A stretch of 64,000 nucleotides of DNA, taken from the NCBI RefSeq assembly GCF_000425945.1, contig NZ_KE384480.1, positions 590,599 to 654,598 on the forward strand, given 5' to 3'. The position numbers were made by a program, and so were the translations under genes. Numbering within the stretch: the stretch's first letter is position 1; every line of letters starts with the position of its first letter. The notes below the pieces were generated by a model that worked only from the letters and a program-made list of their open reading frames with translations, searched no databases and was not told the origin of the DNA. Origin of the DNA: Candidatus Solirubrobacter pratensis (GTDB taxonomy: Bacteria > Actinomycetota > Thermoleophilia > Solirubrobacterales > Solirubrobacteraceae). Positions 47,161-56,185 of the stretch are shown here, piece after piece.

Positions 47161-48547
47161 TTACGGATGGGCTCGCTCGCGGCGCTGCGCATGCCGCACG
47201 GAGTGTCCGTTACCTGCCGTAGATCGGCAGGATGCGCTGGGAGCTGCCCTTGCTTTTGCCGTCGGGTCGGAGAAGCCTGAGCCCACGGTGACCGCTCCGT
47301 GCGCGCCGGTCAGCCAGTCACCCACCCCGTCAAAGGTGTTGATGACCCCCAACACGACGGCCTGCAGCGCGTGCCACGCGTCCACCAAGATCGTGTCCAG
47401 CTGGGCGAGCACCGGCAAGCATTCGACAGCCACCCCCGGCGCGTCGCGCAGCGACGCGGGTTCGCTGCGGGTAACCGCGTCCAAGATGCAGTTGCCGTAG
47501 CCGGCAGTCCGGACGTCGAAGCCCGCGTTTGCAAGCATCACCGCCGTGTCGACCGCGACGGTCTTCGGGGTCTTCTCGGCGGTGAACGTGATCGCAGGCC
47601 CGTAGGCGGGCGCCGTGAAATGCAGCGTGTTAACCCCCCGGCGAGGTAACGGCCGCCGAGTGACTGTGTGACCTGATCGCGGGAACGAAACCACTCTTCG
47701 AAACCGGCATAGGAGGGTGTGCCCGCGGCGGCTTCGTCGGGCGGGCGCAGCACCATGGCAGAGCCGCGGTTGCTGGTGACATCGACGGCCAGCCGGTTGC
47801 CGGACACATCGCTCACGCACCCGTACACCGGCGGGTCACGGCCGCCCGCGTCGCTGACCGACAAGCCGGAAGGCGTCGAGCAGATCTTCTGCGGAGCGCG
47901 GCCGGAGCCCAACGCCGACATCGCCTGGCGCACACGCAGCGCGATGCCCTGCCAGTCGAACGTCAGCGGCGCCCACGTCGACAGATGGCTAACGCTGGCA
48001 GTCACCGTGGACGAGGAGGCGTCGTAGCGACTGGCAACCGCTCTCCAGCGGCGCCGCACCTGGTCATGGAACACCAACCATGCGACATCGCCGCGACTGG
48101 AGATCTTCCGTTCGTGTGGCAGCGCGTCGCGGCGAACCGCCAACGTCAGTTTGGCGGTGCGGCGGAGACTGGCGCCGGCGATCCGAAACGACACCGAAGG
48201 TCCGGCGAACGCCAGCGTCGCTCCCCGCGTTCCCAGGCGCGTCGAAGACACCCGGCCTGCACGCCGCACCCGAGCGATCAACCGGCCGTTGCCGACGACC
48301 GCGCCGGGCGGAACCGACAACGTGGCGCCGGCGACGCGCACCGTACCTCCGTCGCGGGCGCTGACCCCTGCGGTGGCGAACATTGGTAGCTGCCCTGCGG
48401 AATCGGTGTCGCCGATGTGTGGCCGCCAGACAGCAGCGTCACCGCCACTCCGACCGCGACACCCACAGTCACCATCCCGACAGTCAGGCCGAGAACCAGT
48501 TTGCTCCGCGACTTCGGTAACGCAGCGTGGAATCGTGTGCGCCACAT
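47161..48547 (-). pseudogene. Large anchored surface protein with two or more frameshifts
   Basis: Three frames join into about 460 residues. The first (48547 to about 48385) has an N-terminal anchor (KLVLGLTVGMVTVGVAVGVA). The second (to about 47645) is a beta-rich domain of the ZU5/adhesin style (TLSVPPGAVVGNGRLIARV, VSHLSTWAPLTFD). The third (to 47161) has TLHFTAPAYGPAITFTAEKT and a helical end. The second shift falls in a run of six C (47634-47639), where seven would restore the family-like reading. As given the gene is broken; a homopolymer error is quite possible. Confidence 0.65.
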
Positions 48548-48651
48548 GGCACTCAGTTCCCGTGACCGGCCAGCCGATGAGTGTGGAACGCGGCACCCGC
48601 GAGATGGCGACCATTACAGCGTACTTTGCGCGGCGAGGGCAGCCGTGCCGG

Positions 48652-49158
48652 TCACGTCAGGACCGCCGCGACGATGCGGGCGACTGGTTGGCGCCCGGCG
48701 TGCCGGTCGATGACCACCGACGCTGAGTCCTGGCCAGAGGGGCCGGCGATCGTCAGCACGTATCCGCCCGTGCTCAGCGCCGTCCGGCGCGCGATCCGCC
48801 AGCCGCGCTGACGGAAGAACGCCGCGACCGCCGCCGCGGCGGCGCGGGCGCTGCCGCCGCGGCGCAGCGCCGCGACGTAACCAGGCCCGCCGCCAAAGCG
48901 GCCCGCCGCGGCGTGCACGGGCACGAACTCCCGCGGAAAGCGAAGCTCTCGCGGCCACGCCGCCGGGTAGCGGACGCGCCGAGACGGGAACCGTACGCCG
49001 GCGAGCGCCGGACGCGACGGCCGCACCGTTGAATCACGCGATGTCGCGCTCGGCTGCCGGTCCGAATCGGTGCTGGCGGCCACCAGCACGAACCCCACGC
49101 GGCGGCCAGCAGCACCGCGGACCGCCGCGGCGAGAATCACGCGTCGTCGTCCTCTCAT
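48652..49158 (-). CDS. Anchored or secreted protein of unknown function
   Basis: ATG 49158 overlaps the stop of the preceding gene (ATGA). The 168-residue protein has an N-terminal hydrophobic region and a compact domain (FPREFVPVHAAAGRFGGGPG, AAFFRQRGWRIARRTALSTG, GYVLTIAGPSG). The hydrophobic stretch is interrupted by Arg in this frame, while the neighbouring frame gives a smoother helix (AVLLAAAWGS), which hints at two compensating indels near 49095-49130. No known family. Confidence 0.55.
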   Translation of the reverse strand: MRGRRRVILAAAVRGAAGRRVGFVLVAASTDSDRQPSATSRDSTVRPSRPALAGVRFPSRRVRYPAAWPRELRFPREFVPVHAAAGRFGGGPGYVAALRRGGSARAAAAAVAAFFRQRGWRIARRTALSTGGYVLTIAGPSGQDSASVVIDRHAGRQPVARIVAAVLT

Positions 49159-50405
49159 AACGGCGGAGAGCCGCCCGGGCGCCTGGGGCTGCACGTGCGG
49201 TATTTGCGTTGCCCGGTCAGGGTGCGCCCGTCGGTGGTGAATACGCGAATGCGGACGGTGTAGCGGCCCTTCGGCAGGCCGCGCAAGTCGACCGGGGCGC
49301 GCAGCCGCCGCCCGCGGATGAGACGCACCCGGCGGCCGTTGACGAATACCGCTGCGGCGGCGACCGTCACGCCATGGATGTTGCGGATGCGGATGCGGAA
49401 GTTGCGCCGGCTCAGGCAGCGACGGTTCGATGGCGAGACGACGATCCCGCCGGGCCCAAACACCCTGGGCTTCACGGACGGACCGTCTCTGCCGCCGGTA
49501 TTGCCCCCGATCGCGTCGGCGGGGCCAGCGAGGACCTCGTAGGCATTGCCGGCGCACGTGCCGGATACCTTCAGGTAAATCCGTCCGGCGGCGGCGGTCG
49601 TCGCCTGAATCTGCGCGAACGTGTCGGAGGACGGCGAAGCGCTGCCGATATAGCCGCCGTCGGCGTTCCGCAGTTCGGCGTCGACAGTGCCGTTGCACCC
49701 GGCGCCGACCTTGGCGACGGCCACGTCGATCTGCTTGGCACCGTTCACGTCGATCGCGTACATATCGACGTCGTTGGGCGAGGCCATCTCTCCGCCGTAC
49801 CACTGCATTGCCGCGACGGGGGCTGAGGCGTGTGCGACGTCGTCGTTGGGTTCGGCGGTCGAGTTGGGCGACGCCGACGGGCGCGGGATGGGACCAGACG
49901 GGACGGTGGTGATCGCGTCAGCCGGGCCGGCGACCACCTGGTAGGGGTTGCCGGCGCAGGTGCCTGTCAAGGTCAGCAGCAGAATCCCGGCGCCGGGAGC
50001 GCCTACGCCGATATGCGCAGTCCCGTCGGAGGAGGGCGAGCCGCTGCCGATATAGCCGCCGTCGCCGTTCCGCAGCTCGGCGTCGAGGGAGCCGCTGCAT
50101 CCGGCACCGACCTTGGTGACGGCGATGTCGATCTGCTTGGCGCCATTGACGTACAGCAACAGCCGGTCGACGTCATTCGGGGAATCGAGGCTGCCGCTGT
50201 ACGTCTCACCGGGGCTTAGGGGACCGAACGCCTGCACGATGTTGTCGTTCGGCTCTGCGATCGGCGTGTCGGCGCGGGCCAACGCCACGCCGGGGCCGCA
50301 CAGCGCGAGAGCAACGGCGCAACTCGTCAGCGCAAAACGGGCGCGCAGTCGGCCCGAGCCTGCCATCTGGCGCGCGCGGCACTGTGGAGAGTGAGCAGAG
50401 CGCAT
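49155..50405 (-). CDS. Secreted protein with two tandem ~110-residue repeats
   Basis: The 416-residue protein has a strong ribosome site (AGGGGGGAG) and a signal peptide (FALTSCAVALALCGPGVALA). Two similar domains follow (about 50-160 and 185-295). Both have EPND at the start, SPNDVD, VNGAKQIDIAV/VNGAKQIDVAV, VGAGC, DAELRN, GGYIGS and GTCAGNxYxVxAGPADAI. These look like bacterial pre-peptidase C-terminal beta-sandwiches. A final ~90-residue domain has GLPKGRYTVRIRV and one Cys pair. It heads the leftward surface-protein group. Confidence 0.72.
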   Translation of the reverse strand: MRSAHSPQCRARQMAGSGRLRARFALTSCAVALALCGPGVALARADTPIAEPNDNIVQAFGPLSPGETYSGSLDSPNDVDRLLLYVNGAKQIDIAVTKVGAGCSGSLDAELRNGDGGYIGSGSPSSDGTAHIGVGAPGAGILLLTLTGTCAGNPYQVVAGPADAITTVPSGPIPRPSASPNSTAEPNDDVAHASAPVAAMQWYGGEMASPNDVDMYAIDVNGAKQIDVAVAKVGAGCNGTVDAELRNADGGYIGSASPSSDTFAQIQATTAAAGRIYLKVSGTCAGNAYEVLAGPADAIGGNTGGRDGPSVKPRVFGPGGIVVSPSNRRCLSRRNFRIRIRNIHGVTVAAAAVFVNGRRVRLIRGRRLRAPVDLRGLPKGRYTVRIRVFTTDGRTLTGQRKYRTCSPRRPGGSPPL

Positions 50406-50773
50406 GGCTCCCCCCTTTCCTGCCGGGAAACGCTGCGGGAGGTCCGCGTGGCCGCGTCCGCCCGCTGGTACGGACTAGACGCGGTACAGGGCCGAGGTCG
50501 CCGCGCAGCTGGCCAAGTTTCCTCCCGCACTGCAACCGATGTCAAGACAAACGGCCGCCTGTTGACCCTTCAATGGCTCGCGTGGGACGTTGCAGATCAC
50601 GCAATCACCGAGCTTGAAGGCGAGGACGGAGTCTTGCGGGGATGTCGGAGAAGGGGATCAACGGTGCCGGGCGGGCATGCGGGTCGCGTCCACGCCGGAG
50701 TCGAGGACTGCGACCCGGACCGGGTTGCGCACCCGAGACGCCGCCGGCGGGTGCTCGTGAAGTTCGCCCCCGG
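50406..50773. other. Scrambled region at the edge of the accessory DNA
   Basis: About 370 bases without a gene. A minus frame (50660-50720) reads VRVAVLDSGVDAT, like the catalytic Asp block of subtilisins. A plus frame (50745-50775) ends VLVKFAPG, like a subtilase propeptide. The two are in opposite orientation and very short. They may be debris of a protease gene, or chance. Confidence 0.3.
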
Positions 50774-50947
50774 CTAGCGCGCGCCGTCTCGCTTGGCCTT
50801 CCACGTGGCGAAGCGCGCGCCCTGGCACTCGCGGCAGTCGGCGCGATAGCCGTTGCGGATGCGCGAGTCTCGGTTGAACCCATCGAACGGCAAGTCGCGG
50901 CCACACTTCGTGCACGTTCGGCTGGTCGGCGTCGGCGGCGTCGGCAT
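50774..50947 (-). CDS. Tiny zinc-finger protein (endonuclease VII-like N-terminus)
   Basis: ATG 50947 gives 57 residues with C-x2-C (RTCTKCGRDLPFDGF) and C-x2-C (RADCRECQGARFATW), a treble-clef or HNH-like zinc site typical of phage recombination endonuclease VII fragments and small actinobacterial zinc proteins. It runs antisense into the 5' part of the response-regulator frame. It may be the last piece of the island. Confidence 0.5.
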   Translation of the reverse strand: MPTPPTPTSRTCTKCGRDLPFDGFNRDSRIRNGYRADCRECQGARFATWKAKRDGAR

Positions 50948-51374
50948 CGCGATCACGGCAGAGAGTGCACCGATAACTGCATACGTGGGCAAGCCGTTCG
51001 GCTACGGCGAGTTGCGGCTGCGGATCGCGGCGGTCCTGCGGCGCACGCGGGAGCGCGTCCATCGCGGGCGGATCCGGATCGGCGCGCTCGAGATCGATCC
51101 CGCGGGGCGCGTGGCGACGCTGCGCGGGCGCCGGGTCGAGCTCGCCGCCAAGGAGTTCGCGCTGCTCAAGACGCTCGCGAGCGCTCCGACGCGGGTCTTC
51201 ACGAAGGAGGAGCTGTTGCGCGACGTCTGGGGCTTCCGCGCCCAGGGCGCCACGCGCACGCTGGACTCGCACGCCTGCCGCGTGCGCCGCAAGCTGGCGC
51301 GCGACGGCGATCACTTCATCGTGAATGTGTGGGGGGTCGGCTACCGGCTCGTGGACGGGGTGGTCGAGCCATGA
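50853..51374 (+). pseudogene. OmpR-type response regulator lacking its receiver domain
   Basis: Similarity begins at about 50980 with YVGKPFGYGELRLRIAAVLR, the last strand and helix of a receiver domain including the conserved Lys-Pro. A complete winged-helix output domain follows (RGRRVELAAKEFALLKTLAS, then SHACRVRRKLARDG). The preceding 43 codons (from 50853) are unrelated, and no phosphoacceptor Asp exists. The 5' part of the gene was probably replaced by the accessory DNA. The stop overlaps the kinase ATG (ATGA). The remaining DNA-binding domain might still be made from an internal start. Confidence 0.78.
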
Positions 51375-52387
51375 CGCCGGTGTTCCTGACCGCGCTCGGC
51401 TGGTGCGCGGCCGCTCTCCTCGGCGGGCTGCTGCTCCGCGCCCGCCGGCGCCTCGTGCTGGTCGCGCGCGCCGGCCACGAGGTGCGCGGGCCGCTGTGCG
51501 CCGCGCGCCTGGGACTCGGCACCCTCGCCGCCGAGCCCGGCCGCGTCGCCGCGATCGACCTCGAGCTCGCCCGCGCCGGCCGAGCGCTCGACGACCTGGC
51601 GGCCGCCCCGTCCGGCACCCGCCGCCCCGATCGCCCTGAGCTGGTCGACGTCACCGCCCTCGCCAGGGCCTACGTCCCGGCCTGGACCACGCTCGCTCGC
51701 GCACACGGGGCCGAGCTCCGGCTCGAGACCGCCGAGCCGACACCACCACTTCCTCCAGCCGCGGCCGCACCGGCACCGCGGCGGCGCCACCTCCGTACCG
51801 TCCCAGCGCTCGGCGAGCCGATCGACGCTCCGGCGCCGAGGTGGCGCACCGACGGGCCACCGCCGCCTCTGACCACTGCCTGGTCGCTCGCCCCGCCGGC
51901 GCCGCGCTGCTCGTGCGAGGTCGTCACTCTGCCCGCGCCGCGCGCGTCAGCCGCCACGGGGGCGCCGAACGAGGTCGTCGCCGTGCCGGCGCCGTGGCCG
52001 TTCGAGCGCGCGGCGGCCGGGTCGTCTCGCCGTCCCGCGACGCCGCGCCCCATGCCGCTCGCTCCGCCGCCGGCGACTGTCCTCGCGGATCCGTTCCGGC
52101 TCGCCCAGGCGATCACGAACCTCGTCGCGAACGCGGCCGAGCATGGCGGCGGGACCGTTCGCGTTCGCGTCGGCTCGACGGGCGAGCACGTGCGGGTCGA
52201 GGTGGCCGACGACGGGCCTGGGCTGCCTGCGCCCGTGCGCGAGCTGGCCGCGCGCTCGGGCGACCGGCGCCGCGGACACGGGCTCGCGATCGCGCTGGGC
52301 ATCGCCGAGCGGCTCGGGGGCCGCCTGGCGGCGATGCCGGCGAGCGCGGGCGCGCGGCTGGTCCTCGAGCTCCCTGCGGCCCGGTGA
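51371..52387 (+). CDS. Histidine kinase with short membrane anchor and long Pro-rich linker
   Basis: The 338-residue protein has one N-terminal transmembrane helix (PVFLTALGWCAAALLGGLLL), a phosphoacceptor box with His in RAGHEVRGPL, a disordered Pro/Ala/Arg segment of about 110 residues (about 125-230), and a HATPase domain (NLVANAAEHGG, VADDGPGLP, GHGLAIALGIAERLGG). It has no extracellular sensor domain. It is coupled to the damaged regulator upstream and to the CpaB-like gene downstream (GTGA), so it probably tunes the Tad-type pilus genes. Confidence 0.82.
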   Translation: MTPVFLTALGWCAAALLGGLLLRARRRLVLVARAGHEVRGPLCAARLGLGTLAAEPGRVAAIDLELARAGRALDDLAAAPSGTRRPDRPELVDVTALARAYVPAWTTLARAHGAELRLETAEPTPPLPPAAAAPAPRRRHLRTVPALGEPIDAPAPRWRTDGPPPPLTTAWSLAPPAPRCSCEVVTLPAPRASAATGAPNEVVAVPAPWPFERAAAGSSRRPATPRPMPLAPPPATVLADPFRLAQAITNLVANAAEHGGGTVRVRVGSTGEHVRVEVADDGPGLPAPVRELAARSGDRRRGHGLAIALGIAERLGGRLAAMPASAGARLVLELPAAR

Positions 52388-53052
52388 CGCGCCGCCGCCG
52401 GGCGCTGCTGCTGCTCGGCCTCGCGCTGGCGCTCGGCGGCCTGGCGGCGACGGACGTCTCGCGGCGCGAGCGGGCGCTGCGGGCGCAGGTGGGAGAGCTG
52501 ACCGACGTGGTCGTGGCGCGCAGGGCGCTTGCCGCCGGCCACGTCGTCCGGCTCGAGGATCTCGGAGTCCGCCGGCTCCCCGCCCGCTACGCGCCCGCGG
52601 GACCGCCCACCTTCGCGGGAGCGCTCGCGGGCCGGCGGCTCGCGGTCCCGGTGCCGTCCGGCGGCGTGGTCACCGGCGAGCTGATCGAGCGCGCGCCGGC
52701 GACGCCCGAGGCGTCGGTCGAACGCGGCGAGCGCGCGATCGAGGTCCTCGCGAGCGGCTCGCCGCAGGCTGTCGTGGCGGGCGCGCACGTCGACGTCGTC
52801 GTGACCACCGACCGCCGCGGCGGCACGGCCGGCAGCGCCCGGCTGGCGCTCGAGAACGTCGAGGTGCTCGCCGCGCGCGCGGCCGCGGGGGAGGACAAGG
52901 CGCCGCGCGTCGCGGCGACGCTCCGCGTCACCGCCGCTCAGGCCGTCTATCTCGCGGCGGCGGGATCGTTCGCCGCCGACGTGCGCCTGCTCGCGCGCGC
53001 GCCGGGCGACCGCCGCCGCGTCGGCGCGCTCAGCGTCGACGATGGGCTGTGA
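52384..53052 (+). CDS. cpaB: CpaB/RcpC-like SAF-domain protein (Tad pilus)
   Basis: GTG 52384 overlaps the kinase stop. The 222-residue protein has a membrane anchor (RALLLLGLALALGGLAA) and a SAF-type domain (VVVARRALAAGHVVRLEDLG, TGELIERAP). The following RcpC-like part contains GAHVDVVVTT and VLAARAA. CpaB proteins act in the periplasm or cell wall in Tad pilus assembly; TadA, TadB and TadC genes lie 5 kb downstream. The gene symbol follows family practice. Confidence 0.75.
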   Translation: MTRRRRALLLLGLALALGGLAATDVSRRERALRAQVGELTDVVVARRALAAGHVVRLEDLGVRRLPARYAPAGPPTFAGALAGRRLAVPVPSGGVVTGELIERAPATPEASVERGERAIEVLASGSPQAVVAGAHVDVVVTTDRRGGTAGSARLALENVEVLAARAAAGEDKAPRVAATLRVTAAQAVYLAAAGSFAADVRLLARAPGDRRRVGALSVDDGL

Positions 53053-53130
53053 GGACCGGGTTGCTCGGTCGCGGTAGGAAGCCGGACCCGGCGCGATGAC
53101 CGGGTGGAGGCCGGTCGGTAGCGTCGCCGC

Positions 53131-54222
53131 ATGAGACGGACGCTTTTCGGTGCACTGGCGTGTGCCACCGGCCTGGCCTTGGGTTGGGCGCCCGCCCACG
53201 CGGCGGCCGCCCCGGCGCTTTCGCTGTTCGCCAGGGGAGTCGACAACCCGAGAGGCCTCTCCATCGGCCCCGACGGCACGCTCTACGTCGCCTCCGCGGG
53301 CCACGCCGGACCGAAGTGCCTCGATGCCAAGAAGCAGAACTGCATCGGCTTCTCGAGCCGCGTGCTCGCGATCGCGCCCGGCGGCGCCAGGCGCACGGTC
53401 GCCAAGGGGCTGATCTCCGCCGGCGGCCGGGACGGCACGTTCACGACCGGCGCCGACGGCGTCAGCGTCGCGCCCGACGGCAAGGTCTACGCGGTCACCA
53501 CGTCCGGGACGCGGAAGGATCTGCAGTCGGCGCCGAAGCGGGTGCGGGACGGGGCGGGCAAGCTGTTCGAGATCGGCTCGGGCACGCTGCGGCCGATCGC
53601 GGCGCTCGACGAGCTGGAGTGGAAGAACAACTTCGACCGCATCAAGGGCGATCGCAACTCCAACCCGTACGCGGTGCTGGCGCTGCCGGACCGCGTGATC
53701 GTCGCCGACGCGGGCGCGAACACCATCCTCAGCGTGGCGCCGAACGGGAACGTCTCGGTGCTCGCGGTGCTTCCCTCCAACGGCAAGGCGCAGCCGGTTC
53801 CCACCTCGCTGGCGCTCGGGCCGGACGGCGCGGTGTACGCCGGCGAGCTGTCTGAAGGCGCGGGCACCGGCAAGGCGCGCGTCTGGCGGATCCCGCTCGA
53901 CGGCGGCGCGCCGAGCGTCTACGCGACCGGCCTGACGGCGATCACCGGCCTGGCCTTCGCCCGCGACGGCTCGCTGTACGCGACCGAGCTGACGACCAAC
54001 TTCAAGAAGGAGACGGCCCCGGGCGCGATCGTCAAGCTCGCTCCGGGCGGCGGCGCGCGGACGCTGCTCAAGCGCAGCGCCCTGGTCTTCCCGTCGGGCG
54101 CCGCGGTGGGCGCGGACGGCGCGCTGTACGTCTCGAACCTCTCGATCCTCCCGGCGCGGACGCCGAGGAAGAGCCCGTTCAGGGGCGCCGGCGGCCAGAT
54201 CCTGAAGATCACCGGCTTCTAG
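53131..54222 (+). CDS. ScyD/ScyE-family secreted beta-propeller-like protein
   Basis: The 363-residue protein has a signal peptide (LACATGLALGWAPAHAAAA) and repeated strand motifs: NPRGLSIGPDGTLYVASAG, DGVSVAPDGKVYAV, TSLALGPDGAVYAGEL, GLAFARDGSLYATEL and GAAVGADGALYVSNL. This NHL/SMP-30-like propeller with an NPRGL start is the ScyD/ScyE family. It is exported, and its ligand is unknown. It ends at the bidirectional hairpin at 54219. Confidence 0.83.
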   Translation: MRRTLFGALACATGLALGWAPAHAAAAPALSLFARGVDNPRGLSIGPDGTLYVASAGHAGPKCLDAKKQNCIGFSSRVLAIAPGGARRTVAKGLISAGGRDGTFTTGADGVSVAPDGKVYAVTTSGTRKDLQSAPKRVRDGAGKLFEIGSGTLRPIAALDELEWKNNFDRIKGDRNSNPYAVLALPDRVIVADAGANTILSVAPNGNVSVLAVLPSNGKAQPVPTSLALGPDGAVYAGELSEGAGTGKARVWRIPLDGGAPSVYATGLTAITGLAFARDGSLYATELTTNFKKETAPGAIVKLAPGGGARTLLKRSALVFPSGAAVGADGALYVSNLSILPARTPRKSPFRGAGGQILKITGF

Positions 54223-55219
54223 GGGGCCTGTTGAACCGACCGTTCTTCAACAGACCCCTAGGCGAGACGCCTGCGTGGATCAGGTAGCCGGCGGCCTCGA
54301 ACACGTTCCAGATCCGGGCGGCGTCGGAGGCGGGCTCGCCGAACGCCTCGCATGACACCGCCCACGCGCCGCTCGAGCGCGCGGCCTCGACGGCCGCCAG
54401 CCGTCGCTCGAACCCGTCGCGGTAGAGGTCGAGCAGCGCGCCGAGGTCCTCGGTCGGGCGCCCGTGGCCGAGCAGCCCGAGCTCGGCGTCGAGCGCCGCG
54501 ACGCGGTCCAGCGAGGCGCGGTACTCGCCGATCGGGTCGGGCGTGTAGAAGAGGTCGGCGAACGTCGTGAACACCGGGCTGACCAGGTCGCCGGCGAACA
54601 GCAGCCCGTGCTCTCGCAGATGCATGCAGACGTGCGTCGGCGCGTGCCCCGGCGTCTCGATCGCCTCCAGCGGCCCGAGCGCGGTCGGGACCGCGACGCC
54701 GTCGAGCAGCGGCAGGTCGGGCTCCGGCGGATCCTCGATGCCGTCGACCTCCTCGGCGACGGAGGCCGTCGCGTCCCGCCACGCCTCGGGGACGCCCTCG
54801 GCGCGGGCGAACTCGAGCCGCTTCGCGTAGACGGCCTGCGGCTCGCGCACCGCGTCGAGCAGATGCGCGGTCGCGGGATGCGCCCAGACGGTCGCGCCCG
54901 ACTCGACCGCGAGCGGCCCGGCGAGCCCCATGTGGTCGCTGTGGTAGTGCGTGAGCACGATGTCGCGCACGTCGCGCGGCGTGCGGCCGGCCAATTCCAG
55001 CGCGCGCTCGAGCGCCGCCCACGCGCTCGGGTGGCCCGCGCCGCCGCAATCGACCAGTACGATCCCGTCGCCGCCGGGACGGTCGAGCGCGTACGCGTTG
55101 ACGTGGGTCATGTGCGTCCACGCGACCGGTAGCCGCAGCTGCCACAGCCCAGCTCGCAGCTCGAACGCCCGCGCGGCGGCCGGGTCGACGGCCCACGTCG
55201 GCGGAGGCGGCCCGACCAC
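54209..55219 (-). CDS. Metallo-beta-lactamase-fold hydrolase
   Basis: The 336-residue protein has the metal motif THYHSDHMG (HxHxDH), a later ETPGHAPTH and a distal FAGDLVSP that supply the remaining ligands. This indicates an MBL-fold hydrolase such as a glyoxalase II-like or lactonase enzyme; the substrate cannot be told. The last ~15 residues are read through the hairpin and the gene overlaps the convergent ScyD/ScyE-type gene by 14 bases. Confidence 0.85.
   Translation of the reverse strand: MVGPPPPTWAVDPAAARAFELRAGLWQLRLPVAWTHMTHVNAYALDRPGGDGIVLVDCGGAGHPSAWAALERALELAGRTPRDVRDIVLTHYHSDHMGLAGPLAVESGATVWAHPATAHLLDAVREPQAVYAKRLEFARAEGVPEAWRDATASVAEEVDGIEDPPEPDLPLLDGVAVPTALGPLEAIETPGHAPTHVCMHLREHGLLFAGDLVSPVFTTFADLFYTPDPIGEYRASLDRVAALDAELGLLGHGRPTEDLGALLDLYRDGFERRLAAVEAARSSGAWAVSCEAFGEPASDAARIWNVFEAAGYLIHAGVSPRGLLKNGRFNRPPRSR
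54219..54261. terminator. Bidirectional hairpin between convergent genes
   Basis: CTAGGGGGCCTGTTGAA pairs with TTCAACAGACCCCTAG (one mismatch and a bulge) around a ten-base loop. It sits at the meeting point of two convergent genes and likely stops transcription from both sides. Confidence 0.75.
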
Positions 55220-55238
55220 TAGGCGTGCCGCTCTCCCA

Positions 55239-55709
55239 CTACTCCTCAGCCGCCGGGTCGTAGTTGAACGGGTCGTACGGGAGGTCGGGATGCTCGCCGG
55301 GCTTCGCGAGGTCGTAGGTTCGGAGCTTGCCGCAGTCCTCGTCGAACGCGACCGCGTAGCGCTGCGTGAACGCCGGGTTGGCGCCGGGCGGGCGCAGGTC
55401 GGCCAGGCGCCCGGAGATCAGGCGCAGCGCCGTCATCGTCTGCATGCGCGACGCGAACAGGTCGCGGCCGACGTGCAGCGCGTTGTCTCGCAGCGCCTCC
55501 GCGAGCGAGGGCGAGAGGTCCGGCACGTCGCCGAGATCCTCCTTTGCCCAGCGCGCCAGCTCGTACGTCGTCCGGTCGACGATCGCGATCCGGCTGTAGA
55601 AGCCGTAGAAGAGCCGGTGCAGCGCGTCCAGCCGGTCCTTCTCGGGGACGGCCCGGATGTACTCCTCGAGGCTCTCGGCCAGGGTCTGCGGTTCTTGCGA
55701 GGTCGGCAT
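55239..55709 (-). CDS. Uncharacterised soluble protein
   Basis: ATG 55709 gives 156 residues (a longer start at 55778 is possible). It is predicted alpha-helical with an acidic C-terminus (LAESLEEYIRAVPEKDRLDA, FYSRIAIVDRTTYELARWAK, DLPYDPFNYDPAAEE). The C-terminal part (AFTQRYAVAFDEDCGKLRTY) may be a small metal or cofactor site, but no family is recognised. It lies 19 bases upstream of the MBL gene in the same direction. Confidence 0.6.
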   Translation of the reverse strand: MPTSQEPQTLAESLEEYIRAVPEKDRLDALHRLFYGFYSRIAIVDRTTYELARWAKEDLGDVPDLSPSLAEALRDNALHVGRDLFASRMQTMTALRLISGRLADLRPPGANPAFTQRYAVAFDEDCGKLRTYDLAKPGEHPDLPYDPFNYDPAAEE

Positions 55710-55758
55710 CGCGCGCGAGGATCGCCCGCCGCGCCTGCGCTCGTCAAGATTCTCCAGC

Positions 55759-56096
55759 ATGCGGCGCAAGCTTCTCATCGCGGCCGGCGTCGCGCGCTGG
55801 ACGGTGACGAGGGTTCCGAGGCCGGCTACCGCGTGCGCGAGAAGCTCGCGTTCCTCCCGGCCAAGAGCGACGCGGTCGGCCGCACCTCCGCGATCACGGG
55901 CTCCGCCCAGTCGACCGAGTCGCGCGGCACGCTCACGATCGCCAAGGCCACGATCGCGATCGACGTGTCCACGCTCAAGAGCGACCGCGCGCTGCGCGAC
56001 GATCGCATCCGCGTGACCGCGCCAAGCGTCGCCGGCGCGGTCAGCGTCGAGGACAGGGTGAAGCTGGGGTTCGATCTGCGCCTGAAGCGCGGCTAG
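55759..56096 (+). pseudogene. YceI-like protein remnant with internal deletion
   Basis: An export signal start (MRRKLLIAAGVA) is followed, in another frame, by GYRVREKLAFLPAKSDAVGR and GTLTIAKATIAIDVSTLKSD, the first half of a YceI lipocalin-like barrel. It then jumps from RDDRIR directly to VTAPSVAGAVSVEDRVKLGF, the last strands. Roughly 65-80 residues of the barrel are missing. It is therefore dead. Confidence 0.75.
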
Positions 56097-56185
56097 GACG
56101 CCGTCAGAGGGCTCACCGGTCCCGACGCGACGTGCGCGTGCTTCGCGACTTCAAGCGGCTTCCGGACACACCGAGAACCGCCGCC

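Noticed and set aside
50660..50778. Subtilisin-like Asp motif and propeptide motif
   Set aside because: Short, in opposite orientations and without other parts of the protease; may be chance.
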